DNA from: Chionoecetes opilio
Lineage: Eukaryota; Arthropoda; Malacostraca; Decapoda; Majidae
NCBI GenBank assembly: GCA_016584305.1
Contig: JACEEZ010011781.1
Coordinates: 311,001-375,000 of the forward strand
Direction: 5' to 3'
Length of the DNA: 64,000 nucleotides
The notes under the pieces were generated by a model. It did no database searches, had not been told where the DNA came from, and saw only the letters and a list, made by a program, of their open reading frames with translations. The translations under genes and the position numbers were made by a program. Position 1 is the first letter of the stretch. Each line of letters begins with the position of its first letter. Of the stretch, positions 1 through 11,060 are shown piece by piece.

Positions 1-372
1 CAGTTACTCAGAGATGTTCCAGGGTTTATCACTTTGATGGGCGTCTGAGGAGAAGGTCTTTTCGTCGCAGAACACACGTTTTTTCCAGAAGTCGTCGTCT
101 GCAGTGAGGTATTGCAGTGTAAAGTGATTTTGGTATGTCACTTTTAGGGTGAGCAGAAACAGGTTAAAGGGTCACGATACTCAAGACCTGACGCCTAATG
201 ACCTGACGACCTGAACACCTGAGAACATTTGGCGAGGCTGAGGTCGAGTTTAAAGGATTAGCGTATTGCCTAGGGAGTGGATTAGCCAGGTGTTCCAGGA
301 CCCAACATCAAGTATACAGAACACAGAACACATAGTTGAACACCAATAATAATACTAATACTAATACTAATA
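1..372. other. No gene seen
   Basis: No coding signal or recognisable repeat family is visible, apart from a short (AAT/ACT)n run at about 341-375 that abuts the transposase remnant to the right. Confidence 0.5.
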
Positions 373-798
373 CTACAGCAGGGCAAAGCCTAATCGCTGC
401 TCCTTGTTGGCTTGTGTCAGGAAGGGTTTGCTGGCTGGGATTCTGTGGTGTATTCCAGCCTTAGGTAAGATTTTTCTTATTGTAGCCGTGCCAAATCGGC
501 TTCCAATTTTTCTCTTTACTTCCACTGCTGTGGTGAGTGGGTTTTGTTGAACTGTGGGCAAGTATGCGCTGTTGTTCTGCTGCGGTGACCTGTCGCGGGG
601 CGCCACTTCTCGGCAAACTTTTCAGGGAGGCGTCGTTTTCTGTTTCCCTTATCCTTTTCATCCAGCGCTGAACTGTTCGCTTATTTACATTCAATTTATG
701 TGTGATATTTCTGTTGTTGGAATATCGGCAGACATTAAAGCTTTAATTGATTGTCGCTCTTGTAAATTAGTTTCCCTTCCACGTCTCTGGGGCCCCAT
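373..798 (-). pseudogene. Tc1/mariner-type transposase, 5' part, frameshifted and truncated
   Basis: Read on the minus strand from an ATG at 798. The first segment (MGPQRRGRETNLQERQ, then ALMSADIPTTEIS) is a helix-turn-helix typical of Tc1 transposases. After a frameshift near 705 the text continues KLNVNKRTVQRWMKRI, the second helix-turn-helix. A further frameshift near 560-600 leads into KAGIHHRIPASKPFLT and EQRLGFA, the usual linker into the catalytic domain. The DDE catalytic part is missing: the frame stops near 373 at a trinucleotide run. In the family this protein binds the inverted repeats and cuts and pastes the element at TA. The order of motifs is seen directly; the family call rests on the linker and HTH text. 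It cannot make an active protein. Confidence 0.85.
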
Positions 799-1892
799 GC
801 TGCCGTCTTGAACCGAGACCACGCTTGAACACCCCGCTCGGTGATGTCATTGTCAAGCGAGGGTTTATATCGTAGTTTTTTTTAAGAGAAAAAAAAATCT
901 GAGAGTTTCCGCATCTTTTGTTTATTTCTTAATCAATAATAAACACATAGATTTGCTGAAAGTATTTAATTTTATTTGTAACTATGTAATTGAGTTGCAA
1001 GGAGCATGGAACTTTACTTGACTAAATTTGCCGGGAACGAAATATTTGATGTCAAAAAGTTTCGGCAAGGAATAGAGATAATATATTCTAAGCAGTATTG
1101 ACATGCAAAACTGTTCAATTTCCATCTTATAAATTACAAAGAGTGCATCTGTAGTGATAGTTACAACATAAGTCCTATTAAGATAGAATTTAAAAGCTTT
1201 CAAATCTCGGTGGAAGGGTTGCCAGTATGTGATTCCTGAACGAAACTCTCCGTACGGTGCGACATTACTTAGCGCGGTCGACTGTACATGTCTCTAGGAC
1301 GGCGCGAGGACGCGCCAGGTAGGTGACCGAGCGATGTTGGTCTTTATAGGTACATATGTAATTCCTACACTTATATTTAATGCATGCACCTTTTCTGCTA
1401 ATAATTTCCATGGTTAAGATTATATATATGACGTGTCACGCCCATGCCACGTCATCTGCCACAGCTACCTGCTACAGCTACTAGGGGGCAGCACGTCACG
1501 GAGACGGCCACACCTTAATACCAAGACAGCAGGCACCCCCCGAGGCACGCCCTGCCTCACCCCGCTGGTAGCAGGACACCAGACGCGACGGCATCAGAGA
1601 AAGCTAGAAATTCGTAGTGTGTGGATGTGTGTGTGATACTTGAACATTTTGTTGTGGTGAATACCTTTTGTGCATTGATAATAACAGAGGACTTTAATTA
1701 CCCAGAGCTGTATTTGGCCGATTCACTCTGTTCATAATAATAATAATTATAAAACCACCTTGTGTTTTGCTTAGCCCCCCCCCCCCCCCCCCCCGCTCGG
1801 CTACTCCTCCACTCTTACCAAAAAGTAAGTGTATGTTAGTGATACCTATGGAGCTAACAATCATAAGGCAATACAGTGGCATGAATTCAGCC
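799..1892. other. Non-coding stretch with poly-C run
   Basis: No gene is recognisable. The stretch 1430-1620 is GC-richer than its surroundings and could be a relic of a mobile element, but I saw no paired ends. A C homopolymer of about 20 bases lies at 1773-1794. Confidence 0.4.
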
Positions 1893-2550
1893 CTTAAAGT
1901 ATACCATAAAATATACCCTAAAGTATAAAGTAAATATACCTTAAAGTATAAAGTAAATATACCTTAAAGTATAAAGTAAATATACCTTAAAGTATAAAGT
2001 AAATACACCTTAAAGTATAAAGTAAATACACCTTAAAGTATAAAGTAAATATACCTTAAAGTATAGAGTAAATATACCTTAAAGTATAGAGTAAATACAC
2101 CTTAAAGTATAGAGTAAATACACCTTAAAGTATAGAGTAAATATACCTTAAAGTATAGAGTAAATATACCTTAAAGTATAAAGTAAATATACCTTAAAGT
2201 ATAAAGTAAATATACCTTAAATTATAGAGTAAATATACCTTAAAGTATAGAGTAAATACACCTTAAAGTATAGAGTAAATACACCTTAAAGTATAGAGTA
2301 AATACACCTTAAATTATAGAGTAAATATACCTTAAAGTATAAAATAAATATACCTTAAAGTATAAAGTAAATATACCTTAAAGTATAAAGTAAATACACC
2401 TTAAAGTATAAAGTAAATACACCTTAAAGTATAAAGTAAATACACCTTAAAGTATAAAGTAAATACACCTTAAAGTATAAAGTAAATATACCTTAAAGTA
2501 TAAAGTAAATATACCTTAAAGTATAAAGTAAATACACCTTAAAGTATAAT
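1893..2550. repeat. 23-bp minisatellite, about 28 units
   Basis: Unit close to TAAAGTATAAAGTAAATATACC plus T, AT-rich, with A/G (AAAG/AGAG) and T/C (ATATACC/ATACACC) variants that run in blocks, as expected from local duplication of multi-unit segments. Isolated degenerate units recur near 2803-2826. Confidence 0.95.
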
Positions 2551-2555
2551 GCAAA

Positions 2556-2640
2556 TAAGAACATAAGAAAATAAGGAAGCTACAAGAGGCCGCGAGACCT
2601 ACACGTGGCAGTTCCTGAGTTGTAAAGGAAGAAAGAATAT
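2556..2640 (-). repeat. LINE 3'-tail fragment, family L-tail (short copy)
   Basis: Starts with the AACATAAGAA-type tail followed by GGAAGCTACAAGAGGCC and GAGACCTACACG, the same text seen at 32598-32796, 41652-41810, 48550-48868 and 55679-55975. Only the extreme 3' end is present here. Confidence 0.75.
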
Positions 2641-2921
2641 CAACAAGACGGCGAACCTTCTCAACTCTACAGTTTATGTTTTTTAACGAGGCAAAAACTC
2701 CATTCTATCTCAAGGTCTCATGCTTAAAGTGATGCCCATGTTTACCTGATAATATAGTTAACTATGATGAAATACAGCTGAAATTTATTAGAACCGTAGC
2801 ATACACCTTAAAGAATACCCTAAACACCTGCTTTACTAAACTGTACTGCTTCACTAAACAACCATCGCTCGCACACAGATGAAGAAAGTTTAAAGAATAA
2901 CTTTCATAAATAACTGCTTTA

Positions 2922-2954
<33 letters not shown>

Positions 2955-2981
2955 GTGATAGTAATAATAATAATAATAATA

Positions 2982-3012
<31 letters not shown>

Positions 3013-3015
3013 TAG

Positions 3016-3048
<33 letters not shown>

Positions 3049-3063
3049 TAGTAATACTAATAA
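2922..3063. repeat. (AAT)n microsatellite with GTG interruptions
   Basis: About 140 bp of AAT repeats interrupted by AGTGATAGT in the same place in two blocks, indicating a duplicated higher-order block. The flanks 2641-2921 and 3064-3425 are AT-rich with no gene seen. Confidence 0.9.
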
Positions 3064-3427
3064 ACACTTATGCCTGCGGGGAAAAAAAGAAGAAAAAAAA
3101 ATTCAATTGCGCTCATGTGACAGTACTTTATCAATTAATCAAAACATAACCACATAAAAAGTTCAAATGAGGCCGCAAAAGAAAAGCACTCCAAAAATTA
3201 TATTCTCTAAATTAAAAGAACCCGTCATTATGTATATATAAAAATATAGAATTGCACTCATGTGACAGTACTTTAACAATAAATAAAAACTTGCCATCAA
3301 AAAAGAGTTGGAATGAGTCCGAAATAAGAAAGGGACAGTAAACTAAATGAAAAGAAGGAGTCCTATGATGGTGATTCTTTCATTGATTTGCCATGAAATA
3401 GTACTAGTAATAGTAGTATACATAATA

Positions 3428-3750
3428 CAGCTAAGTATTCATTATCCGACCTTGGGGGGACCGAAGGTAGGTCGGATAATTGGAATAGTCGGATGTTCGA
3501 ATATCACAGTAACCATAAACGTAAGGACAAAATGGTATAGAACATAAAAGATGCAGCTCTTGAAGGCCGATCCAGTGGTAGACGCAAAAGTAAAATTCAT
3601 GCATAAATAAAGCCACAAATCAATATTTTCTAAAAACTAAAACAAACGAAGTAAAATAAATGGCCAAAACAAGACACAATGTGGTGGTGAAAAAAGTCGG
3701 TTATTTGGACAAGTCGGATGTTTGGAGGTCGGATGTTGGGAATTTGGCTG
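3428..3750 (+). mobile_element. MITE-A copy 1 (TA-flanked, pogo/Tc1-mariner-like)
   Basis: Begins CAGCTAAGTATTCATTATCC after a TA and ends TTGGGAATTTGGCTG before a TA. The ends are imperfect inverted repeats (CAGCYAA...ATCCGACC). About 323 bp with no coding capacity. Four more copies in the same orientation lie at 7600, 28715, 29590 and 32231. The TA duplication fits the Tc1/mariner/pogo superfamily; no autonomous partner is in the window. Confidence 0.85.
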
Positions 3751-4049
3751 TAGTAGTCAAATAGTAATAGTAAAATAGTAGTATAGTGTTTATGCTTCTT
3801 TACCACTCTGCTTATTTGCTCCCATGTAGTGTGTGATGGGAAGGGTTAGCCCATGACGATAAAACCCAAGGAGTGATTCTGTATAAGGCACGGTGTACAG
3901 CCACATACTGAGGGAAGGCTGAGAGCAGACTGGCCTCTACGAGCACTCATATCAACGACTAATGAAATGTGATGAAGGAGAAGTGTCCCTCCCCACATAG
4001 AAGTTACAGTGTGGTATGTACGCCAAGAAAGGTCCTGCACGCATACTCC
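3751..4049. other. No gene seen
   Basis: Unique-looking sequence between two MITEs. No coding signal recognised. Confidence 0.4.
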
Positions 4050-4247
4050 CCACACGTTAAGTTGGCGAAAATGTGGCCCCCTCTTTCCCCCCTTCTGAAC
4101 GCACGGGATTGGCTGAGGTGTTGGGTGTTGGGGCTTTAGGGCGGAACTTGGAGTAAGGCATTCTCACCCAACACCCAACACCTCAGCCAATCCCGTGCGT
4201 TCGGAAGGGGGAGTGAAGGGACATATTTTCGCCAGCTTAACGTGTGG
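4050..4247. mobile_element. Palindromic MITE, 198 bp
   Basis: Two arms of about 82 bp (4050-4131 and 4167-4247) are near-perfect inverted repeats, beginning CCACACGTTAAGYTGGCG and ending with its complement, around a spacer of about 35 bp. It would fold into a long hairpin. No clear target duplication was found, so the superfamily is open. Confidence 0.8.
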
Positions 4248-4889
4248 CGACTGCAGGGGCGGATTGGCCATAGGGCAAACCGGGCTGTGTCCCAGTGGGC
4301 CGGAGGGTCTTGGGCCGGTCTGAGTCCCGGCGGGGCTGGCCCTCTGTAGTGCAGTATGGTACGGTTGTGAGACGTTTATGCCCGGAGACCTTATGCCTGG
4401 CCTCTCCTCCATCCCTCTCCCCTCGTCTAGTCATTGAATCTGAAGGAGTATATGCCCCCAGATTGGCCACAGGACACACCGGGCTGTGTCTCGGAGGGTC
4501 AATGGGTCTGAGGGCCGTCGTTATATTATTGGTACGAAATCATAAGTACAACATTTTATGAAGAAATTTATAAGAGAGAGGGAAAGAGAGATCAACTGTT
4601 TCTAGTATGGGTGTATAATAATATAACTTAAATTAATTCTAGCACATTTATTGAAGATCGTTGACGTTGAGAAAACTAGCTTGGCCTCAAAATCCTCCTT
4701 TTGGCACCTGATCCACAACAGACTGTAGTGTCATGGCACCACGGGCCACACACCTCTGAAAAATGTTTTTTTTTTACAGCACAAAGGACTGGCCAAGGAC
4801 AAAAAAAACCCCGCTTAGTTACCAGTGCCTATAAAGATGACTGTAAGAGAATATAAAAAGGTGGTTGAGCCAATTTAGTTCGGCAGGTG
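4248..4889. other. No gene seen; likely dispersed repeat
   Basis: 4256-4510 contains two related GATTGGCC(A)YAGG and ACCGGGCTGTGTC segments about 200 bp apart, an internal duplication. The function is unknown and no gene is seen. Confidence 0.4.
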
Positions 4890-7240
4890 TCTTGTTACTC
4901 CTTTCTTGAAAAAAAAATGTCGTCGGAAGGTGGAGGAATAGAAACAGGAAGCGTGTTCAAGAGTTTACCAGTGAATGGCATGGAAGAGCGAAGATACTTG
5001 TTAACTTTTGCACTGGAAGATGGACAGAATAGGGATAGAAGAGTAAAAAAGTCTTGTGCAGCGGGCCGCGGGGGGGGGGAGCATGCAGTTAGCAAGTTCA
5101 AAAGAGCATGAGCACGAAAATAACGATAAAAAGATAGAAGAGAAGCAACTTGTGGCGGTGATTTAAAGATTGAAGACATGGGGTCAAGGGAGGGGAGTTG
5201 ATGAGGCGAATTTTTTTTTATTCTACCCGTTTAGGGAGCTGAAAGGTGGATCCTCCCCAAACATGTGAACATACCTACAGGGGCGGTAAGGCCCCGTACA
5301 GAGCAAGCAATTGGGGGGGAGAAAAAATTGGGACCAGACGCCAGAGGACACCTAACTTCTTAGAAGCTGTTTTAGAAGTGAAAATGTGGATTTCCAGTTC
5401 AGATTTATTGTAAAGGATAGTCCCTAAATGTTCATTGTAGAAGGAGACGTTGAGTGTCATTGAAGAAGGGGATATTATCTGGTAGGTTTTGTTGAGTAGA
5501 TGGTAAAAAAATTTTTTTTTTGAGGCATTGAACAAAAAAAGGGTTTGCTTTTTTCCCCAATCAGAATTATAGAAAGATCAAAGTTAGGGCGCTCGGTGGC
5601 ATCCTCCTGAATCCTTAGTTTCCCGTTGAGTTGGAAAGTCTATAAACACGTTGAAAATGCGGGTAGAATCTCACGTAGGAGTGGATGGGCTTTGGTTAGA
5701 CTTTGAAGATCATTAATGAAAAAGAAAGAAGTGGGTGCAGGCCAGAACCCTGGGGACCACCACTATTTATAGACTTAGGAAAGAATATGTCCATCTCAGT
5801 AGTGCAAAAGAAAAGGGTTTTAAAGGAAACTGAAATAAGGGCAGATAAAAGTTAGAAAAGAAAAATGGAGTTTAAAACCCTTAAGGATTTGTCAGAAATC
5901 TATCAAAACTTTTTATATGTCAAGGGCAACAGCAAAATTTTTCCCAAAAACCCCCAAAGGGGGTGACCAAGATTCATTGGAAGCTAGAAAATCGCCATAG
6001 ATCGCCCTTTACGGAACCGTACTGACGATCAGATAGAAGATTGTGAGCAGATAGATGCTTAAGAATCTTCTTATTAAGTAAAGATTCAAAAACTTTAGAA
6101 AGGCAGGAAGTCAAAGCTATAGGACGGTAGTTTGAAGGATTAGAACGGTCACCCTTCTTAGGAACAGGTTGGATGTGAGCAAACTTCCAGCAAGAAGGAA
6201 AGGTGGAAGTAGATAGACAAAGACGGAAAAGTTTGACCAGGCAAGGTGCAAGCACAGAAGCACAGTTTTTGAGAACAGTAGGAGAGACTCTGTCAGGACC
6301 GTAAGCCTTCCGAGGATCTAGGCCAGAAAGGGCAAAGAAAACATCATTCCGAAGGATCTTAATAACATAGTCAGAGGATGGAGGAGAATGAGAAATTCAT
6401 CAACAAGAGTGGAATTTTTATCAAGGGTTTGAGCACAATGTTCAGCTTTAGAAATAGATGAGACAGCTGTGGCGCCATCTGGGAGAAACATAGCAGGGAA
6501 AGATGAAGAAGACACAAATTGTTAAAGATGTTTTTAGCTAGATGCCAGAAGTCACGAGATTAGTTTGATTCAGAACATTTTGACATTTTCTATGAATGAA
6601 GGAGTTTTTGGTAAGTTAAAAAAACATTTGGCATGATTACGGGCAGAAATATAGAGGGCATGAGTTTCAGGAGATGGTTGGTTACTGTGCCGTCTGTGAG
6701 CCACCTCTCTATCTTGTACAGCATGAGAACAAGCAGAGTTAAACCAAAGTGGACGGGCTTTAGGATTAGAGAAAGTGTGGAATGTATGCCTCCATGCCAG
6801 AGACTATGACCTCAGTTATGCGCTCTGCACAAAGAGATGGGTCTCTGACATGGAAGCAGTAATCATTCCATGGAAAATCAGAGTAGTACTGCCTTAGGTC
6901 TTCCCACTTAGCTGAATTGAAATACCATAAGCACCTCCGCTTAGGTGGGTCCCGAGGCGGCACGGGAGCGATAGGACAGGTTACAGAAATATAATTGTGA
7001 TCGGAGGAACCCAACGGAGAGAATAGTTTCACAGAGTAAGCAGAAGGGTTAGTAGTTAGGAAAAGTATAGAATGTTGGGCATGTCTCTGTGGATGGTCAG
7101 GAATACAGGTAGGGTGCTGCACCAGCTGCTCTAGGTCTTGGGAGGATAGAAAAATTGTAGGCTTGTTCACCAAGTTGGACAGTGAAAGAAGATGATTGCC
7201 AAAGCTGGTGGTGAACATTGAAATCACCAAGTAATGAGTA
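4890..7240 (-). pseudogene. Jockey-like non-LTR retrotransposon (LINE), 5'-truncated and frameshifted
   Basis: Read on the minus strand. Near 7210-7240 is LGDFNVHH (endonuclease GDFN motif). At 6766-7070 comes FLTTNPSAYSVKLFSPLGSSDHN (endonuclease SDH motif; 20 residues or fewer in each half). At 6318-6515 is the linker FPAMFLPDGATAVSSISKAE, then PRKAYGPD. At 5974-6255 is the reverse-transcriptase N-terminus PVPKKGDRSNPSNYRPIAL. Near 5740-5790 is a degraded SINSGGPQGSG (for SGVPQGS). At 5275-5535 are FNASK and KKLGVLWRL with FSPPQLLALY. At 4895-5179 is the C-terminal PFTGKLLNTLP. The order is EN then RT, as in jockey elements. Many frameshifts and a lost YADD region show a dead copy. Such proteins nick DNA and reverse-transcribe their own RNA. 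Confidence 0.93.
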
Positions 7241-7599
7241 CTGAATGATAGGACTCATGGAAATTTCAAAATGAATGATTATATTGATGGGAAGTATGAG
7301 AAATGTGCATGTTTATAGTCAAGTGAATGGTGTGGTGGGATGATCAGCTGTGTTGATGCCGTCCCGTTTGCTGGTTAGAATTGAAATGTTTTGTAAAATG
7401 GTTCTTGAATGACTGGGTTTATTGCGTGAATCTAGACTTACTGCTTCAATAACTTTTCAAACTGTGAAAACGCACTTTCATACAAGAACTATGGGAACAG
7501 TGTGGTGTATATGATATATTTTTTGGTTTGAATACCGTGCATGTATTCAACATTTTACTTTTTACCTCTTTGAAATAGAAAAAGTAATATATTTTTATT
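7241..7599. other. No gene seen
   Basis: AT-rich spacer between the LINE 5' truncation point and MITE-A copy 2. No recognisable feature. Confidence 0.4.
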
Positions 7600-7935
7600 C
7601 AGGGGTTAAGTATTAATTATCCGACCTTGGGGGGACCGAAGGTAGGTCGGATAATTGGAATAGTCGGATGTTCGGATATCACAGTAACCATAAACGTAAG
7701 GACAAAATGGTATAGAACATAAAAGATGCAGCTCTTGAAGGCCGATCCAGTGGTATACGCGAAAGTAAAATTCATGCATAAATAAAGCCACAAATCAATG
7801 TTTTCTAAAAGAAGAAGGAAAAAAAAAAAGAAAAAAAAAAAAAAAAAATTAAGTAAAATAAATGACCAAAACAAGACACAATGTGGTGGTGAAAAAAGTC
7901 GGTTGTTTGGAGGTCGGATGTTGGGAATTTGGCTG
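7600..7935 (+). mobile_element. MITE-A copy 2
   Basis: Same core as copy 1 (ATCCGACC, GTCGGATGTTCGGATATC). The left end is degraded to CAGGGGTTAAG, the right end TTTGGCTG|TA is intact, and an internal A-rich expansion lies at 7808-7850. Confidence 0.85.
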
Positions 7936-8162
7936 TACTACTACATGTTATTCATGACTGAAGTTTGCAGGATAGAGCCGGGGCCGGTAGGTGTCTGTCC
8001 CGGGCTGGTTTAGGGCACCCAATCTGCCCCTGGGCGACTGTAAGCAGTTGTCAAGATATAAGTACATAGATAAGTAGCCCAAAAATGTCTGAGAAATAAA
8101 GGAAAATAGTACCAGACTCTTGGTTCTGTGTGTGTAGCAGTGTATGCAGTGTGACCCCTTCA

Positions 8163-8493
8163 GGGAGGTGGTGGCAGAGTGGTCAGTGCCTGCAAGTGGC
8201 ATGCTAGGTGTACTGAGTTCGATCCCTAAGGGGTGCAAAAATCTTTCTGCACCGTCGAGTGGCCTAAGAACACCCACATGCTGCCCATTAACTCTACCTT
8301 CGATTGCGAGTGCATCGGAGGACACAGGGGGGCGGCATGAGCCTCTCATCACAGGCGTCACTATAACAATCCTGCCTGCGCCACCACGGGCGAGGGCCAA
8401 CCATCACAGCCCTCAAGTGTGCCTCCAGGGCCTGCCATCCCATCCCTGGAGCTCACAGCCTACACGCGCTATAGGCATAAACAAAAGAAAAAA
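8163..8493 (+). repeat. SINE-1 copy a (tRNA-derived)
   Basis: The head GGTGGCAGAGTGGTCAGTG matches a pol III A box and GAGTTCGATCCC a B box. The body is shared with copies at 27981, 35546 and 43846 (GCACCGTCGAGTGGC, CATTAACTCTACCTT, GCGCCACCACGGGCGAGG). It ends in a short A-rich tail. No product; propagated in trans by a LINE. Confidence 0.9.
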
Positions 8494-8653
8494 GACTGGC
8501 CTAATGCCTCCTCTGATTCAAACGCTATTAAAAAATATCTCTGTGCAGTCTATATTCTTATTCATTCTCTCGGTGACTTAAAACAAGATTCTGCATTTCA
8601 TTACCAAGACTCCTAATATGCTTCCTCTCTCATTGGTCAGCTAGTCTGCCATA

Positions 8654-8731
<78 letters not shown>

Positions 8732-8734
8732 CTC
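8654..8734. repeat. (CT)n microsatellite
   Basis: About 80 bp of CT dinucleotides with one CCC interruption. The surrounding stretch 8494-8964 shows no gene. Confidence 0.95.
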
Positions 8735-8964
8735 TTAACGTACTCCCACAACACACCTATCTTTGACCGATTGATACATATACCTAATAATGATAATATA
8801 AATAACAATATACTGAGTAATAAATAATAAGATCACAATTACATTAAGAACACACTCCCTACAGACTCCATTCCAATCACAAGCATCTCTCAATCACTCA
8901 TACTCAATAGTTGGATAATTAAATCTCTGACTTCTGTTCCATGGCATAGTATTATATGTACATC

Positions 8965-9174
8965 TTAACCCCTTCACAGCCAGATCTTTTATTTGCCATA
9001 TAAATTGTCTGTTGTTAGCCATAAAATAACGAAAAGTAACTTCATATACCAAATTAGTTAGTGGACAAGGATACTAAACAGGTCATATCTATAAAATATT
9101 GCTTATATTCATTAAAATCGTCTAATGGTACCCAAATTACAATGAAAATTACGTTCTGGGCCTCCAGGGGTTAG
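8965..9174 (+). mobile_element. MITE-B copy 1 (TTAA-flanked, piggyBac-like)
   Basis: TTAA then CCCCTTCACAGCCAGATCTTT, ending ACGTTCTGGGCCTCCAGGGG then TTAG (decayed TTAA). The ends CCCCTT...AGGGG are short inverted repeats. About 205 bp, non-coding. Eight copies in the window share the core AAACAGGTCATA and TCTAATGGTACCCAAATTAC. Confidence 0.85.
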
Positions 9175-9290
9175 AGAAGGAAATGTTCTATCCATTGCCT
9201 CTATCCATTACCATTGCCCTATTTCATGGTTATTTCAATGGCCAGGACACGATCCATCATGTCGCTGTGACGGAAATGGTTTATTGGATT

Positions 9291-9598
9291 TCTGGCCGCT
9301 GAAAATGGGTATTCTGGCCGCTGAAAATGGGTATTCTGGCCGCTGAAAATGGGTATTCTGGCCGCTGAAAATGGGTATTCTGGCCGCTAAAAATGGGTAT
9401 TCTGGCCGCTAAAAATGGGTATTCTGGCCGCTGAAAATGGGTATTCTGGCCGCTGAAAATGGGTATTCTGGTCGCTGAAAATGGGTATTCTGGCCGCTGA
9501 AAATGGGTATTCTGGTCGCTGAAAATGGGTATTCTGGCCGCTGAAAATGGGTATTCTGGCCGCTAAAAATGGGTATTCTGGCCGCTAAAAATGGGTAT
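9291..9598. repeat. 22-bp minisatellite, 14 units
   Basis: Unit TATTCTGGCCGCTGAAAATG plus GG, nearly homogeneous, with C/T (GGCC/GGTC) and G/A variants. The short flanks hold no gene. Confidence 0.95.
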
Positions 9599-9902
9599 GG
9601 ACAGTCGACAAAACACGTGTATTTGCCATTTTATACAGTAACTATTAGTCCTAGAGGAAAAAATGCGTAGAAGCAATGCTGTTAGCGGGACCAATTCTAA
9701 CCATAAATGCAATGAAAATTATATTGACTTCTATACTTCATGATTATATACTGAGAAAATTAATGTTTGTGAAATAAACGTATTTGTCACTCCAGTAAAC
9801 CCTCTCTAGTTCGAACTAATTAGGGAGAGACCTGGGTCGAATTAGCCGAAAGTCCGAATTATCCGATGGTTACCTCTAGCCCCTCTAAAAACGAGTAGGG
9901 GG

Positions 9903-9993
9903 TCTCACCAATAAAGGTTGCACCGCTCGGGGATCGAACCCGGGACCTTCCGCTTGTCGGGCGGCTGTGCTTCCCATTACACCACAGGAACCT
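9903..9993 (-). repeat. tRNA-like SINE head or tRNA pseudogene
   Basis: On the minus strand GGTTCCTGTGGTGTAATGGG is followed by an anticodon-arm-like CCGC/GCGG stem with loop CCGACAA and then GGGTTCGATCCC (B box). The loop lacks U33 and the acceptor strands do not pair, so it is not a functional tRNA. A valine-tRNA ancestor is a guess from the GAC triplet. Confidence 0.6.
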
Positions 9994-10229
9994 CCTACTG
10001 ACAACCCACACAATAAGAACTCACTCAAACATGCTAAAACAGCACAGATTGTATTACTTGTACTCACCAAAACATGGCTAATACTGAAGTCTTGAAATGC
10101 AGCACCACTGAGCACTCAGGCGTCACTGATAGCGTCTTCAGGCAAAGGCTGCGTTCAGTACAGCAACGCGCACAGGTGCACACGGAGGCGCACGGTGACG
10201 TAGGCGTACAGTATGCCTCGCACTACAAC

Positions 10230-10642
10230 CCTGGGCCGGATTTATAAGGGGGCAAAGGGGGCAATTGCCACGGGCCCCCCTGCCAGAGGGGCCCCCCAGA
10301 CTAAGGACTTCCTTTATAAAAAAATGAAATAATGATAAAAATCAGTTTCATTATTATAAAAAAACTGTGGGGGCATCAGAAAATAAAAAGACAGTGAATT
10401 TATATCACTATAGGGCCTATATTACAAACTCAAAATTGTAGTCAAAGTTATTCTTAGTCAATAAAATTGAGAAAATTAAAATCAGACGTCTTCTTGGGAA
10501 CCTAACATTGTTTTTTTCTCGAAAAATACGGTTTATTATTAATTTTAGTTCATTTTATATTTGTCATGTAATTTAATTCATATGTTGAGGGGCCCCCAAA
10601 CCTGAAGTGCCCCGGGCCCCCCAAGGTCTAAATCCGGCCCTG
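10230..10642. mobile_element. hAT-like MITE with 8-bp target duplication
   Basis: ACTACAAC is duplicated at 10222-10229 and 10643-10650. The ends CCTGGGCCGGATTTA and TAAATCCGGCCCTG are inverted repeats. The 413-bp interior is AT-rich and non-coding, with G/C runs (GGGCCCCCC) near both ends. An 8-bp duplication is diagnostic of hAT elements. It sits inside element P1. Confidence 0.85.
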
Positions 10643-11060
10643 ACTACAACCCTGGGAGGTGGATCGCCACTGTGTTGCCAGCTCGCGTCACAATAGGGCT
10701 ATGTAATCAAAGGGCAAAGAAAGCTTCTGCTCTTCGTTCTCCTCTTCTTGCATCCTTAATATTTAATTTCCTGCTGCTATAACTTCTGCTGCATCAAATA
10801 CAGGGTCATCAACAAGTTATTCTTCAACAATAAGAATAGCCACAGAGATCAATTTCGGCTGCTGCTATCTTGGTAGCAACGTGTATTCACTCTATTGTGA
10901 AGCGTTCAGTATCGTTCAGTAGGGAGGGTGCGGGGGGGGGGGGGGGGGGGGGCGCTACTGAACACAGCCGTGGCAGGTGTCACTCCGGAGATATGTAAGG
11001 TAAGGTCTTCAGTGCTTGAGATGCTTCATGTGGTGGAGGCGATGTGGAGGCTGGCTGACG

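Noticed and set aside
1430..1760. LTR of a retrotransposon
   Set aside because: No second copy, no TG...CA ends with target duplication and no gag-pol nearby.
8163..8493. Protein frames of 145-150 codons over SINE-1 copies
   Set aside because: The same frames recur at each SINE-1 copy and simply reflect shared SINE sequence.
9903..9993. Functional tRNA gene
   Set aside because: U33 is missing and the acceptor strands do not pair.
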